DNA of 64,000 nucleotides. Source: Paenibacillus arenilitoris. Lineage in GTDB: Bacteria; Bacillota; Bacilli; Paenibacillales; Paenibacillaceae. The position numbers were made by a program, and so were the translations under genes. Positions 23,790 through 32,617 of this stretch are shown here, one piece after another. Positions within the stretch are counted from its first letter, which is position 1; every line of letters starts with the position of its first letter. A model generated the notes under the pieces. It made no database searches. It saw nothing but the letters and a program-made list of their open reading frames with translations, and was not told where the DNA came from. The stretch lies in contig NZ_JACXIY010000032.1 of assembly GCF_014705655.1 (NCBI RefSeq), forward strand, positions 21,069-85,068, written 5' to 3'.

Positions 23790-25163
23790 ATGAAAAAAAG
23801 CTTTTCCCTGCTTGCCGCGCTTCTGACGTCCGTTGCGCTCGTCGCATCCGCTTGCGGATCGAACAACAACGCCGAGCCGCCTGCCGGCACCGGCTCCGAG
23901 GGCACAGACAAGCCTGCCGAGACAACGGCGCCGTCCGAGGAACCCGCACCGAAGGAGGTGACGCTCTCCCTCCGCCATACGCAAATTAAAGAAACAAGCA
24001 AAACCCGGTTGAAAATATTGGAGGACGTCGTCGCGAAGACGGAGCAGGAGAACGAAGGCCTCACGTTCAAGCTCGAGGGCATCGACGAAATCGTCAACCG
24101 CGACCAGAAGCTGAAGGCCGAGATGGCCGCCGGCAACCCGCCCGACATATTCGAAGTATTCGGCGGCGCCGACCTGAAGCTGTACGTGAAGGCCGGCCGC
24201 ATGCTGGATCTGACGCCGATCATCGAAGAGCTCGGCATCAAGGACAAATTCGCGAGCTTGTCGGAATTCACGATCGACGGCAAAGTATACGGTCTGCCGT
24301 TCGGCGGCTACAGCGAGGCAATCTTCTACAATAAAAAAGCGTTCGGCGAGCTGGGCCTCTCGATCCCGACGACTTGGGATCAGCTGCTGGACGTCGCCGA
24401 GAAAGCGAAAGCGGCCGGCTACACGCCGTTCGGCCTTGCGGCCAAGGATGCGTGGGTTAACGGCATGCTGTGGAATTCCGTCCTGGAGCGGTACGTCGGC
24501 ATGGACGCGATCAACAAAGTCGTGACCGGCGAGACGAAATGGACGGACGAAAACTTCGTCAAAGGCTTTGCGGCTTATGCGGATCTCGTGAACAAGGAAT
24601 ACTTCACGAAGGGCTCGCTCGGCCTCGCTTACGCGGATCAAGGCGCGCAGCTCCTGTCCGGCAAAGCGGCCATGGTCTTCACCGGATCGTGGGACGCGAA
24701 CCGCTTCACGAGCGACGAAGCGGGGGATTTGAAGGGGCAGATCGGCTATTTCGCGTTCCCTTCGATTCCGGGAGGAGCCGGCGACCAGACGTCGATCAAC
24801 GCCTCCTACTCGAACGGCTTCGGCTTCTCGGCCAACCTGAACGAAGACCAAATCGCCGCCGTCAAAACATTCATCGCCAACTTCTTCAACGAGGAAATTC
24901 AAAAACGGACGCTCATCGAAGACAAATTGCTGCCGTCCATGAAGCTGTCCGACCTGTCTGGCGTCGATCCGCTCATTTCCGAAGTATTGACCGTCATGGC
25001 AAGCGCATCCTCCTCCTGGCCTGCCTTCGACTCGATTACGCAGCCGGCGGTGACGGCGGAGATCGGCGTCGGCCTGCAGGAGCTGATCGGCAAAGTCAGC
25101 ACGCCGGATAAGGTCGCGGCCAAAATCCAAGCCGCGCAGGAGAAGGCGAACGCGGCTCAGTAG
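23790..25163 (+). CDS. Extracellular sugar-binding lipoprotein of ABC importer
   Basis: 457 residues, solute-binding protein family 1. A lipoprotein signal peptide ends at LVASAC (Cys at about residue 27) and is followed by a Thr/Pro/Glu-rich linker. The mature domain has the periplasmic-binding fold: GNPPDIFEVFGGADLKLYVK, YGLPFGGYSEAIFYNKKAFG and AAMVFTGSWDANRF are family-typical. The ligand is probably an oligosaccharide; sequence alone does not say which. AGGAGG lies before the ATG. A strong hairpin separates it from the permease genes, so it is probably made in excess. Confidence 0.9.
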   Translation: MKKSFSLLAALLTSVALVASACGSNNNAEPPAGTGSEGTDKPAETTAPSEEPAPKEVTLSLRHTQIKETSKTRLKILEDVVAKTEQENEGLTFKLEGIDEIVNRDQKLKAEMAAGNPPDIFEVFGGADLKLYVKAGRMLDLTPIIEELGIKDKFASLSEFTIDGKVYGLPFGGYSEAIFYNKKAFGELGLSIPTTWDQLLDVAEKAKAAGYTPFGLAAKDAWVNGMLWNSVLERYVGMDAINKVVTGETKWTDENFVKGFAAYADLVNKEYFTKGSLGLAYADQGAQLLSGKAAMVFTGSWDANRFTSDEAGDLKGQIGYFAFPSIPGGAGDQTSINASYSNGFGFSANLNEDQIAAVKTFIANFFNEEIQKRTLIEDKLLPSMKLSDLSGVDPLISEVLTVMASASSSWPAFDSITQPAVTAEIGVGLQELIGKVSTPDKVAAKIQAAQEKANAAQ

Positions 25164-25201
25164 GCCGGCCGGCAAGTCTTTAGATCGGCTCAGACGGGCG
25201 A

Positions 25202-25243
25202 GAAGGTGTCCTTCCTTCCGGAAGGCGCCTTCTTTTTTTTCAA
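25202..25243 (+). terminator. Internal terminator between binding protein and permeases
   Basis: GAAGG..CCTTCC/GGAAGG..CTTC forms a long GC-rich hairpin followed by eight T residues, 38 bases after the binding-protein stop and 20 before the first permease. It likely works as a partial terminator that lowers permease expression relative to the binding protein. Confidence 0.75.
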
Positions 25244-25262
25244 ACAAACGGGGGAGGAAGCC

Positions 25263-26144
25263 ATGAACAAAGCGCTCAAAAATCCAATTACGTATATGGC
25301 GTTCATTATTCCGACGCTCGCCTTATATGCGGTGTTTTTCGTATACCCGGTCATCGTATCGTTCTATTACGGTTTTTTTCAATGGGACGGCATCACGGAC
25401 AAAGTATTTACGGGCTTCGATAACTTTGCGAGGCTGTGGCAGGACGAAGTATTCCGCAAGGCGCTGGCGAACAACTTTTATTTTATGGCCTTTTCGCTCG
25501 CCGTGAACATTCCGCTCGTCTTCCTCATCTCGATCATGATCAGCAAGGCGCGGCGGATGCGAGACTTTTACAAATCGGCCGTGTTCGTGCCGGTCGTCAT
25601 CTCCACGGCCACCGTCGCGATTCTGTTCGGCGTGCTGTACAACTACGATTCGGGCCTCGTGAATCAGCTGATCCGGCTCGCGGCGCCGGACGACTGGGCG
25701 AGGGAGTGGCTCTCCGACCCCAAGCTCGCGATGCTGTCGATCCTGATCGCCAACGCCTGGCAAAATATCGGCTTCTTCATCGTTTTGTGCCTGGCCGCCA
25801 TTATGAACATTCCGAAGGAAATCGTGGAAGCCGCGAAGATCGACGGCGTGAACGGCTGGCAGGAAACCTGGACGCTGACGCTGCCGCTGATCCGGCCGGT
25901 CTTGTTCGTCATGCTGCTGCTTACCGTTTCGGGAACGATGAAGGTGCTGGATATCGTGCAGATCATGACGAACGGCGGGCCGTTCCAATCGACCGAGGTC
26001 ATGTCGACGTATATGCTGAAGGTCGGCTTCCGCTCGATGGAGCTCGGCTACGGCAGCGCCATCGGCGTCGCCATGTTCCTGATCATTCTGGTGCTTACCG
26101 GCGTGCTGCAGCGGATTACGAAGCGCGAGGAGGTGCAGTACTGA
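25263..26144 (+). CDS. Sugar ABC transporter permease (MalF/UgpA type)
   Basis: 293 residues from the ATG at 25263, which has GGGGGAGG ahead; the longer in-frame extension runs through the terminator and is discounted. Six membrane helices; the EAA loop that docks the ATPase is EIVEAAKIDGVNGWQETWTL followed by PLIRPV. FNNFARLW-like and NTFYF-like segments (here GFDNFARLWQD and NNFYFMAFSLAVNIPL) are typical. The TGA overlaps the ATG of the partner permease. No ATPase gene is present, as is common for this family, which shares an MsmX-type ATPase encoded elsewhere. Confidence 0.92.
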   Translation: MNKALKNPITYMAFIIPTLALYAVFFVYPVIVSFYYGFFQWDGITDKVFTGFDNFARLWQDEVFRKALANNFYFMAFSLAVNIPLVFLISIMISKARRMRDFYKSAVFVPVVISTATVAILFGVLYNYDSGLVNQLIRLAAPDDWAREWLSDPKLAMLSILIANAWQNIGFFIVLCLAAIMNIPKEIVEAAKIDGVNGWQETWTLTLPLIRPVLFVMLLLTVSGTMKVLDIVQIMTNGGPFQSTEVMSTYMLKVGFRSMELGYGSAIGVAMFLIILVLTGVLQRITKREEVQY

Positions 26145-26989
26145 TGTCGCGATTGCGCCGCGGCCAATGGTGGCTGCATGTCTTGTTGATCGGTTACGTC
26201 GCGGCGACGCTGTTCCCGCTGATCTGGCTGTTCATGTCCTCGTTCAAATCGAATCGGGAGATTACGGCGAATACATGGGCGCTGCCGACGCGCTTCAGCT
26301 TCGAAAATTACGCCGCGGCTTGGGAGAGCGCGAACATCGGCAAGTATGCGCTGAACAGCGCTTACGTGACGGTCGTCGCCTGCGTCCTTACGCTGCTGTT
26401 CGCGGCCATGACCTCGTTCGCGATTTCCCGCATGAAGTACGGGAGATCGAACAAGGCAATCTATCCATTCATCCTGCTCGGGCTCATCGTGCCGCCGGGC
26501 GCGCTGTTCATCCCGCTCTACCGGCTCATTCAAGGCATCGAGCTGTTCGGGCAGCCGCTTTACGATACGCATTGGTCGTTAATTCTGGTATACTGCACCT
26601 ATGCATTGCCCATTACGGTATTCATTCTTTACGCGTTCATGCTGTCCATTCCGGGCGAGCTGGAGGAAGCGGGCATCATCGACGGACTCGGCGCCTCGGG
26701 GCTGTTCTTCCGCATCGTCGTGCCGATCTCGCTGCCCGCGCTCGTCACGGTATTTATTTTGAATTTCATCGGCAATTGGAACGAATATATTTTATCGCAG
26801 CTGTTCATTACGTCGGAATCTCTCAAAACGCTGCCTACCGGTATGGCGACCTTCAACGACGGCTACCGCACCAACTTTGCCTCGCTGTCCGCGGCGGTCA
26901 TCATCAGCATCGTTCCCGTACTGGCCGTGTACGTGTTCCTTCAGCGGCAAATCATCGAAGGGATGACGGCAGGGAGCGTCAAAGGGTAG
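26144..26989 (+). CDS. Sugar ABC transporter permease (MalG/UgpE type)
   Basis: 281 residues, the second membrane subunit. Helices begin at WWLHVLLIGYVAATLFPLIW; SSFKSNREI and LPTRFSFENYAAAW are typical of the first loop, and the EAA loop is EELEEAGIIDGLGASGLFFR followed by IVVPISLP. It ends QRQIIEGMTAGSVKG, the usual family terminus. It overlaps the first permease by one base (TGATG) and is followed after 58 bases by the sensor kinase gene. Confidence 0.92.
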   Translation: MSRLRRGQWWLHVLLIGYVAATLFPLIWLFMSSFKSNREITANTWALPTRFSFENYAAAWESANIGKYALNSAYVTVVACVLTLLFAAMTSFAISRMKYGRSNKAIYPFILLGLIVPPGALFIPLYRLIQGIELFGQPLYDTHWSLILVYCTYALPITVFILYAFMLSIPGELEEAGIIDGLGASGLFFRIVVPISLPALVTVFILNFIGNWNEYILSQLFITSESLKTLPTGMATFNDGYRTNFASLSAAVIISIVPVLAVYVFLQRQIIEGMTAGSVKG

Positions 26990-27047
26990 AGGGGCGAGGG
27001 CGAGTGCTTCCCGCCTATGCCAAACTTTCGCGAGAGGGGCTCCGCCA

Positions 27048-28859
27048 TTGAACTTGAGACCGAAGCTGATGCTTGCCTTCATCCTGCTCATCATCATTCC
27101 GATGATCGGGCTCGGGATGTTCTCCTTCCTGCATTCGGAGACGCTGCTGGAGAAAAAGTACAGCGAGCAGACCGAAATTTCGCTCAAGGCGGTCGGCGGG
27201 AACATCCGTTATTTTTTTCGCGAGCTGGACCAGCTCTCGGACGGCAGCTTAACCAGTCCCGAAGTGCAGGATACGCTGAAGTACAGCACGCGTACCGCGA
27301 GCGACGCGAGCACCATGATCAAAATCAACCGGGCGGAGAAGGAAATGAACCGCATTCTGTTCCAGCATCCCGCCGTCAGCTTCGTCGTGCTGTACGCCAA
27401 GGACGGCACCATGTTCCGCACCTTCCGGAACGATCCGACGACGTTCAAGCCGATCTCGTACGATCTTCTGCAGCAGCACTCCGCCTACAAGCAGGTGCTT
27501 GCGCTCGGCGGGCGGCCGCTCTGGATCGGTCCGCACGAGCAGCGGGAGCTGACGGGCGTGGAGCCGCCGCTCTTCACGCAAATCCGGCTCGTCAAGGACA
27601 TGGAATCGTTTGGCGACCTGGGCGTCATGGTGACGCAGTACAAGACCGAAGAAGTGTACGGCATGCTGAAGGAGTTCCAAAACCCGGGGTCTGACGGCAA
27701 GGAGACGCGTTACGTTATCGTGAACAAGGAAGGCCTTGTTCTGCTCGACAGCCGCAGGGAAATCGAGGGACGAAGCATGAACGGATACACGGACGCGCAG
27801 CCGCAGAACACGGTCAGCTACGCCAGCTCGCGGGAAAAGTTCGGCGGCGTCGACAGCCTCGTGTCCGCTTACCAGCTTGACCGCAACGGCTGGGTGCTCG
27901 TTTCGGTCAAGGGGTGGAACGATCTGACGAACGAGAACGTCAGGTTCGTCCAATGGATCGGGATGATCACCGTGCTCGGGCTGCTCTCGGCCGTCCTGTT
28001 CAACGTCTTCTTCGTGAACCGGGTCGCGCGGTCGATCATTCGGGTCGTCCGCAAGATGAGGCTGGTCGAGCAGGGGCTGCTGGACATCCGGGTAACCGCG
28101 CAGGGCAAGGACGAGACGGTGCTGCTCGCCAGCAGCTTTAACCGGATGGTCGAGCGGATCGGCAATTTGCTGAGCGAGGTCAGGCGCGAGCAGGCGCGGA
28201 AGCAGCATGCGGAAATGATGCTCATGCAGGCGCAGATCAAGCCGCATTTTCTGTTCAACACGCTGGAGTCGATCAACGCGCTCGCCGCGCAGAACGAAGG
28301 CGGCAAAATCATGCTGATGGTGCGGAGGCTGAGCAACCTGCTCCGCACGAGCATGCATCACTCGGAAGAGATCACGATCAGCCAGGAAATCGAGTATGTG
28401 CGGAGCTATTTGGAAATCCAGAAGTACCGCTTCGAGGAGCTGTTCGTTTACGAACTGAACGTGCAGGAGGAAGCGCTCGATTACGCGGTTCTGAAGCTGA
28501 CGCTTCAGCCGCTCGTGGAGAACAGCATCCAGCACGGCTTCGAAGGCTATGCGGACGGGGAAGGACTCATATCGATCGAAGTTTCCGCCACTCGCCATCA
28601 CATCGTCGTCTTCGTCCGCGACAACGGCATCGGGATGAGCAAGGAGGCGCTTCGGCAGCTTTCCTCCGGCGAGCCGTATTCGAGCAGGCCGGCGAATGAA
28701 GCGGCGCATGGCGAGCGAAGGGGGCTCGGGCTGCGCAACGTCGCGGACCGGCTCCGCATTCACTACGGGCCTGCATACGGGCTGCGGATTTGCAGCGAAG
28801 AAGGCGGCGGCACGACGATCCGCTGCGTCATTCCAAAGAGCAGAGGTGATCTGGTTTGA
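27048..28859 (+). CDS. Sensor histidine kinase, YesM family
   Basis: 603 residues: N-terminal helix (about 7-24), an extracellular sensor of the dCache kind (about 30-290), second helix (about 297-318), HAMP linker, then the His_kinase domain with His400 in IKPHFLFNTLESINALA and a GHKL ATPase (PLVENSIQHGFEG, DNGIGMS, GLGLRNVADRL). The start is TTG at 27048 with AGAGGGG ahead. Its stop overlaps the start of the response regulator. In this family, kinase, AraC-type regulator and sugar ABC transporter act together to detect an extracellular polysaccharide fragment. Confidence 0.92.
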   Translation: MNLRPKLMLAFILLIIIPMIGLGMFSFLHSETLLEKKYSEQTEISLKAVGGNIRYFFRELDQLSDGSLTSPEVQDTLKYSTRTASDASTMIKINRAEKEMNRILFQHPAVSFVVLYAKDGTMFRTFRNDPTTFKPISYDLLQQHSAYKQVLALGGRPLWIGPHEQRELTGVEPPLFTQIRLVKDMESFGDLGVMVTQYKTEEVYGMLKEFQNPGSDGKETRYVIVNKEGLVLLDSRREIEGRSMNGYTDAQPQNTVSYASSREKFGGVDSLVSAYQLDRNGWVLVSVKGWNDLTNENVRFVQWIGMITVLGLLSAVLFNVFFVNRVARSIIRVVRKMRLVEQGLLDIRVTAQGKDETVLLASSFNRMVERIGNLLSEVRREQARKQHAEMMLMQAQIKPHFLFNTLESINALAAQNEGGKIMLMVRRLSNLLRTSMHHSEEITISQEIEYVRSYLEIQKYRFEELFVYELNVQEEALDYAVLKLTLQPLVENSIQHGFEGYADGEGLISIEVSATRHHIVVFVRDNGIGMSKEALRQLSSGEPYSSRPANEAAHGERRGLGLRNVADRLRIHYGPAYGLRICSEEGGGTTIRCVIPKSRGDLV

Positions 28860-30469
28860 CCGGGAAAGTGCTCCTTGTGGACGATGAAGCGCATATTACG
28901 CGCAATTTGGAGAAGGTTATTCCCTGGGAAATGTTGGGGCTGACGGTGGCCGGCGTAGCCAAGAACGGCGCGGAGGCGCTTGAGCAAATGGAGAATACCG
29001 AATTCGACCTGATGCTGTGCGATATCCGCATGCCGGTCATGGACGGGCTGGAGCTGGTGCGCCATCTCCGGAACAAAGGCTCCGCTTGCGACATTATTAT
29101 GCTGTCGGGCTATCAGGATTTTACGTATACGCGAGCGGCGATTCAATGCGGCGTGAAGGATTACGTGTTGAAGCCGATCCCTTACGACGAGCTGACCGGC
29201 GTCATCGCCCGCATTATGTCCGGCAGGCGCAGCAAGCAGAAGCGGCAGCAGGAAGAGAAGCAGAAGCTCGGACGGATCATCGATCTGGCGAGCGAGAAAA
29301 TTTTGTACGACGTCATCATGGACTATACGGACGTAACCGCGGACAATTGGCTGCTGACCGGCGACGAGCAGCAGCTGAAGCGGAAAAAATTCGTCCTGCT
29401 CTTGTTCGATCTTCTCGCCGGCACCGAACAGACGAAGGATTGGCGCGATTGGCCGGACAAGGAGCGCAAGCTTTGGAACTTCGCCGTCTGCAACGTGCTG
29501 CGCGAGGCGCTGCGCCGGGAGGGCCATCACCACGCGGTCATCCAAATCCGAGACGGCGAATGGTGCGTTCTGATCGAGACCGACGAGTCCGCGGCGTACG
29601 ACCTGCCGGTTGTCGAGCAATGGACGAAGACGCTGCTCGCCGCGGTCAAAGAGCATGTCAAGCTGCCTCTATTCGCGGGCATTTACCGCGAGTTCGCTTC
29701 CGCGGAAGGGTTATCGGCCGCCTATAAGCAGGTGCAGCAGGGGATGCAGCTGACGCCGGCGCATGACGATATCGCGGTCTATCCTTCGGGACAGCAATCC
29801 GCGCGGCAGGCGGATCAAGCGTTATGGGACGCGGCGGAGGATATGTTGGGCGCGGTGAAGCGGGGCGATGCCGCCGCGGCGGACGGCCACTTGGCCGGCT
29901 TGGCGAAGAAGCTGCAGCAGATGAACGAGCCTTCCTCGGACCGGGTGAAGCCGCTGCTCCATTTTTTCGTTCTGCATCTGATGCGCGAGATGAAGGAAAT
30001 GGGCGCGTTCCCGAAGGAACAGGAGGAGAAGCTGTGGCGCAGGCTGGACCGCCGGTTCGACATTAAGGACTTGCTTGCGGTCATCCGGCAGGTGACGAAC
30101 GCGGTTTCGGAGAAGTCGGCCGATAAGAAGAAGCAGTCGGAGCGTTCGATGGCCATAGCGAAGGATTATCTCGACCGGCATTTGTACCGCGACCTCAGCG
30201 TGGACGAAGCGGCTGCGCACGTCGGCCTTAGCACGTCGTACTTCAGCCTGCTGTTCAAGCAAAACTTCGGCGAGACGTTCATCGAATACGTAACGAGGCA
30301 GAGGATGGAGAGGGCGAAGGCGCTGCTCCTCGAAACGCCGAAGAGCGTCGCTCAGATCGCCAAGGAAGTCGGGTACTCGGAGCGAAGGTATTTTACGAAG
30401 GTATTCATGAAATATACGGGCGACAATCCGACCGATTACCGCGGCAAGGAGCGCGGCGGAGAGGCTTGA
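28856..30469 (+). CDS. AraC-type response regulator, YesN family
   Basis: 537 residues: receiver domain (1-125) with Asp56 in LMLCDIRMPVMDG and the Lys in YVLKPIPYDEL; a poorly conserved central region (about 150-410); and an AraC helix-turn-helix pair at the C-terminus (KDYLDRHLYRDLSVDEAAAH, then VAQIAKEVGYSERRYFTKVF). TTG start with AGAGGTGA upstream, overlapping the kinase stop. It probably activates the transporter operon in front of it. Confidence 0.92.
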   Translation: MTGKVLLVDDEAHITRNLEKVIPWEMLGLTVAGVAKNGAEALEQMENTEFDLMLCDIRMPVMDGLELVRHLRNKGSACDIIMLSGYQDFTYTRAAIQCGVKDYVLKPIPYDELTGVIARIMSGRRSKQKRQQEEKQKLGRIIDLASEKILYDVIMDYTDVTADNWLLTGDEQQLKRKKFVLLLFDLLAGTEQTKDWRDWPDKERKLWNFAVCNVLREALRREGHHHAVIQIRDGEWCVLIETDESAAYDLPVVEQWTKTLLAAVKEHVKLPLFAGIYREFASAEGLSAAYKQVQQGMQLTPAHDDIAVYPSGQQSARQADQALWDAAEDMLGAVKRGDAAAADGHLAGLAKKLQQMNEPSSDRVKPLLHFFVLHLMREMKEMGAFPKEQEEKLWRRLDRRFDIKDLLAVIRQVTNAVSEKSADKKKQSERSMAIAKDYLDRHLYRDLSVDEAAAHVGLSTSYFSLLFKQNFGETFIEYVTRQRMERAKALLLETPKSVAQIAKEVGYSERRYFTKVFMKYTGDNPTDYRGKERGGEA

Positions 30470-30484
30470 AGCCGGGTCGGAGAC

Positions 30485-30523
30485 GGCGACGTGAGGGCGT
30501 TAATCCCTGCGTCGCCTTTTTCG
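30485..30523 (+). terminator. Terminator after the YesN-type gene
   Basis: GGCGACG/CGTCGCC stem extended by AGGG/CCCT, then TTTTTCGTTTTT. Confidence 0.85.
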
Positions 30524-30811
30524 TTTTTATGCTAACAAGCGTTTCCAACTCGAGATGATTTCGGCGCTCTGCAGTGCAGGTTGTGCAAAGGAATTGCGCT
30601 ACGCCAGAACCGCTCACATCCGTTGCATATTGTGCAATAATTAGTCGGAATGTTCAGAGTTTGTTCAGAGGCTTTCGGTACAATGCTGTTGTGAGAGCAA
30701 GTAAAAGCGTCAACGACCGTTCCCGGCATGCTGCACGCAGACTCCAGTCTAACGCCGCATTCGGCTGAACGCTGCCGGCGAACGGAAGCGACGATGGAGG
30801 CTGCGACGATT
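30524..30811. other. Non-coding stretch before cheW: repeat copy C and a phased promoter
   Basis: No gene seen. It holds the dispersed repeat core ATCCGTTGCA...GTGCAA at 30618-30638, preceded by CTGCAGTGCAGG, and then an 11-bp direct repeat with a -10 element (listed separately). Confidence 0.5.
30653..30684 (+). promoter_or_regulatory. Possible weak Pho-like box and -10 ahead of cheW
   Basis: TTCAGA at 30653 and again at 30664 (11 bp apart, within TGTTCAGAG repeats), then TACAAT at 30679, 15 bases after the start of the second hexamer. The geometry equals that of the pstS, phoP, chemoreceptor and GGDEF promoters, but both hexamers have G where the Pho consensus has C. Confidence 0.35.
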
Positions 30812-31276
30812 ATGCTAGAGACGGCCGGCAATGAACCATTCGTGGAATTCGGCATTGGCGAAGAGCGCATTGCCATTCGAATAGCCGAAATCAACGCTAT
30901 CATTCGGATCCAACCTATTATAGATATCCCCGGCCGCCTCAATTACGTGGAAGGCGTCATTTATTTAAGGGGCAAGATCGTTCCCATCGTCAGCCTGCGC
31001 GCTAAATTCGGCCTCGAGCCGGGCAGTTATACGAAAGCGGCTCGTATCGTATTGCTGCACCATACCGGGAAATCGGCGGGCATTATCGTCGATCGGGTTA
31101 ACCAAGTCACGACATTCAAGGATATTCAGCCGCCTCCCGAGAAGGTGGGCGGCATTTCGGGCAGTTATTTTGCGGGAATCGGGATTACGGATAGAGGACT
31201 GGCTGCTATTTTGAGCTTTAACGAGCAGCTGAACATGATCGAAAGCGCAGCCATGGCGTTCAAGCTGAAGGGTTGA
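30812..31276 (+). CDS. CheW-like chemotaxis coupling protein
   Basis: 154 residues if started at the ATG at 30812 (GGAGG 11 bases ahead); ATG at 30794 is an alternative. A single CheW domain: FVEFGIGEERIAIRIAEINA, IPGRLNYVEGVIYLRGKIVP, ARIVLLHHTGKSAGIIVDRV. CheW links chemoreceptors to the kinase CheA. No other chemotaxis genes adjoin it, but a soluble chemoreceptor-like protein lies 15 kb away and seems to share its promoter architecture. A terminator hairpin follows. Confidence 0.85.
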   Translation: MLETAGNEPFVEFGIGEERIAIRIAEINAIIRIQPIIDIPGRLNYVEGVIYLRGKIVPIVSLRAKFGLEPGSYTKAARIVLLHHTGKSAGIIVDRVNQVTTFKDIQPPPEKVGGISGSYFAGIGITDRGLAAILSFNEQLNMIESAAMAFKLKG

Positions 31277-31284
31277 GACAAAGC

Positions 31285-31342
31285 AAGCCGCATACCGCTT
31301 CCGCGGGAGCATTTTCCCAGGAGACGCGAATGCGGCTTTTTC
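31285..31342 (+). terminator. Terminator after cheW
   Basis: AAGCCGCAT/ATGCGGCTT stem with a long loop, then TTTTT. It lies between convergent cheW and the HD-domain gene. Confidence 0.7.
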
Positions 31343-31351
31343 GCGATTGCG

Positions 31352-32497
31352 CTAGGCTTGGCCGATCAAGCTGGAGTATGTCAGATCATGCAAAATGTAG
31401 GCAAGGAAGAAGACGACGCACGGGTTCTCGTAACGATGCTGGATCTTCACGAGCTGATGATAGTAAGTATCGGCGTAATGCGGGTTGTTGCGCATCTCGA
31501 GGCTCGCTTTGATCAAGGCGTCGAGTTTGTCGGCGATATCGACCATCTCGCCCTCGTAGTCGTCCGATTTGCTGTCGACGATGTAGGCGGCCATCTCCTC
31601 GCGGAACGCCTCCGGCAGCTTCGCGACCATCGACAGCGCCGTTTCCCGCTCGTACTGCTCGAAGGCGCGCTTGATCGCATCGTTGTTATGCTTGAACTTG
31701 GACACGACGTCGCCGGACAGCGCTTCGGGCAAATCGTGCAGCGTCGCCTTGGCCAGCAGCGCGAACAGGTCGATCCCCTTGTTCCCGAAGCGCTCGATCT
31801 CCAGCAGCCCGTTGAACAAGGCGAGCGACGCCACCCGGAAGGAATGGGTCGCGTCGTTGTCAGGCACGAGATTGTAGCTGCCGTTCCATCGTTTGACCGT
31901 ATCGAGGTTAACGATATATTGAATGAATTCGTAGAAGCCGTCCTGCTTGTCGAATTCCCGGAGGAACCAGTCGACAGACGGCAGCGCGGCATCCGCCAGC
32001 GCCTGCCGGAGCTCCCGCTTTTTGGCATGAAAGAAAGGATTCGCATCGAACGCGGACTCCCGGTGACAATAGAGGTAGGCGTCGAGCATATCGATCGCTT
32101 CGACCAGCTTGCCGGTCGGCGTATCGTCCTGCGCGTTCACGATATAGTCGTACGCCGCGGGCTGAAGGGACTTCGACAAGTAGGAGACGATCTCCTTGCT
32201 CAGCTCGGCCTCGTAGCCGCGAATATGGCTCATGACGAGCGATTCGTTCTTCGTGACGTATTTGATCGAGCCCGTGCCCGTATTTTTCAAATCCGCCCAC
32301 AAGCATCTGGCGAGCAGCTTCAACCGGTCGAGCGGCCGGTTCAATAGTTTCTCCTCGACGATGCCGATCAGGATCGACAGGGCGGCGCAGCGGAAGCTGT
32401 GGCTCGCGGCGTTGTCTTCGAAGCGCGGGGCGTATTCGCTCCAGCGCGGCACGTATTGCATGCGGATGAGCGTACCGGCAAATTTCCCGTTTTTCAT
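31352..32497 (-). CDS. Tandem HD-domain protein, YfbR-like, first half degenerate
   Basis: 381 residues made of two related halves, each resembling the YfbR group of HD-domain nucleotidases. The second half keeps the metal site: ATHSFRVASLALF, then LLAKATLHDLPEALSGDVVSKFK, and a later Asp in MVDIADKLDALI. The first half has the matching ASHSFRCAALSIL and IDMLDAYL segments, but the central HD reads WADLKN, so the key His is missing and it is probably not catalytic. AAGGAG precedes the ATG. YfbR dephosphorylates deoxynucleoside 5'-monophosphates; substrate here is unproven. The duplication could serve as an internal dimer. Confidence 0.78.
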   Translation of the reverse strand: MKNGKFAGTLIRMQYVPRWSEYAPRFEDNAASHSFRCAALSILIGIVEEKLLNRPLDRLKLLARCLWADLKNTGTGSIKYVTKNESLVMSHIRGYEAELSKEIVSYLSKSLQPAAYDYIVNAQDDTPTGKLVEAIDMLDAYLYCHRESAFDANPFFHAKKRELRQALADAALPSVDWFLREFDKQDGFYEFIQYIVNLDTVKRWNGSYNLVPDNDATHSFRVASLALFNGLLEIERFGNKGIDLFALLAKATLHDLPEALSGDVVSKFKHNNDAIKRAFEQYERETALSMVAKLPEAFREEMAAYIVDSKSDDYEGEMVDIADKLDALIKASLEMRNNPHYADTYYHQLVKIQHRYENPCVVFFLAYILHDLTYSSLIGQA

Positions 32498-32617
32498 AAT
32501 TCCGCTCCTTTGGACTATGGTTGGACGAACGTGTATTCGTCCATCGGCTGGTCAGTCTATGTTATTATAAAGCTTATGCATAAATACGACCAGACGAGGT
32601 CGGCTAGGGGAATGGAA

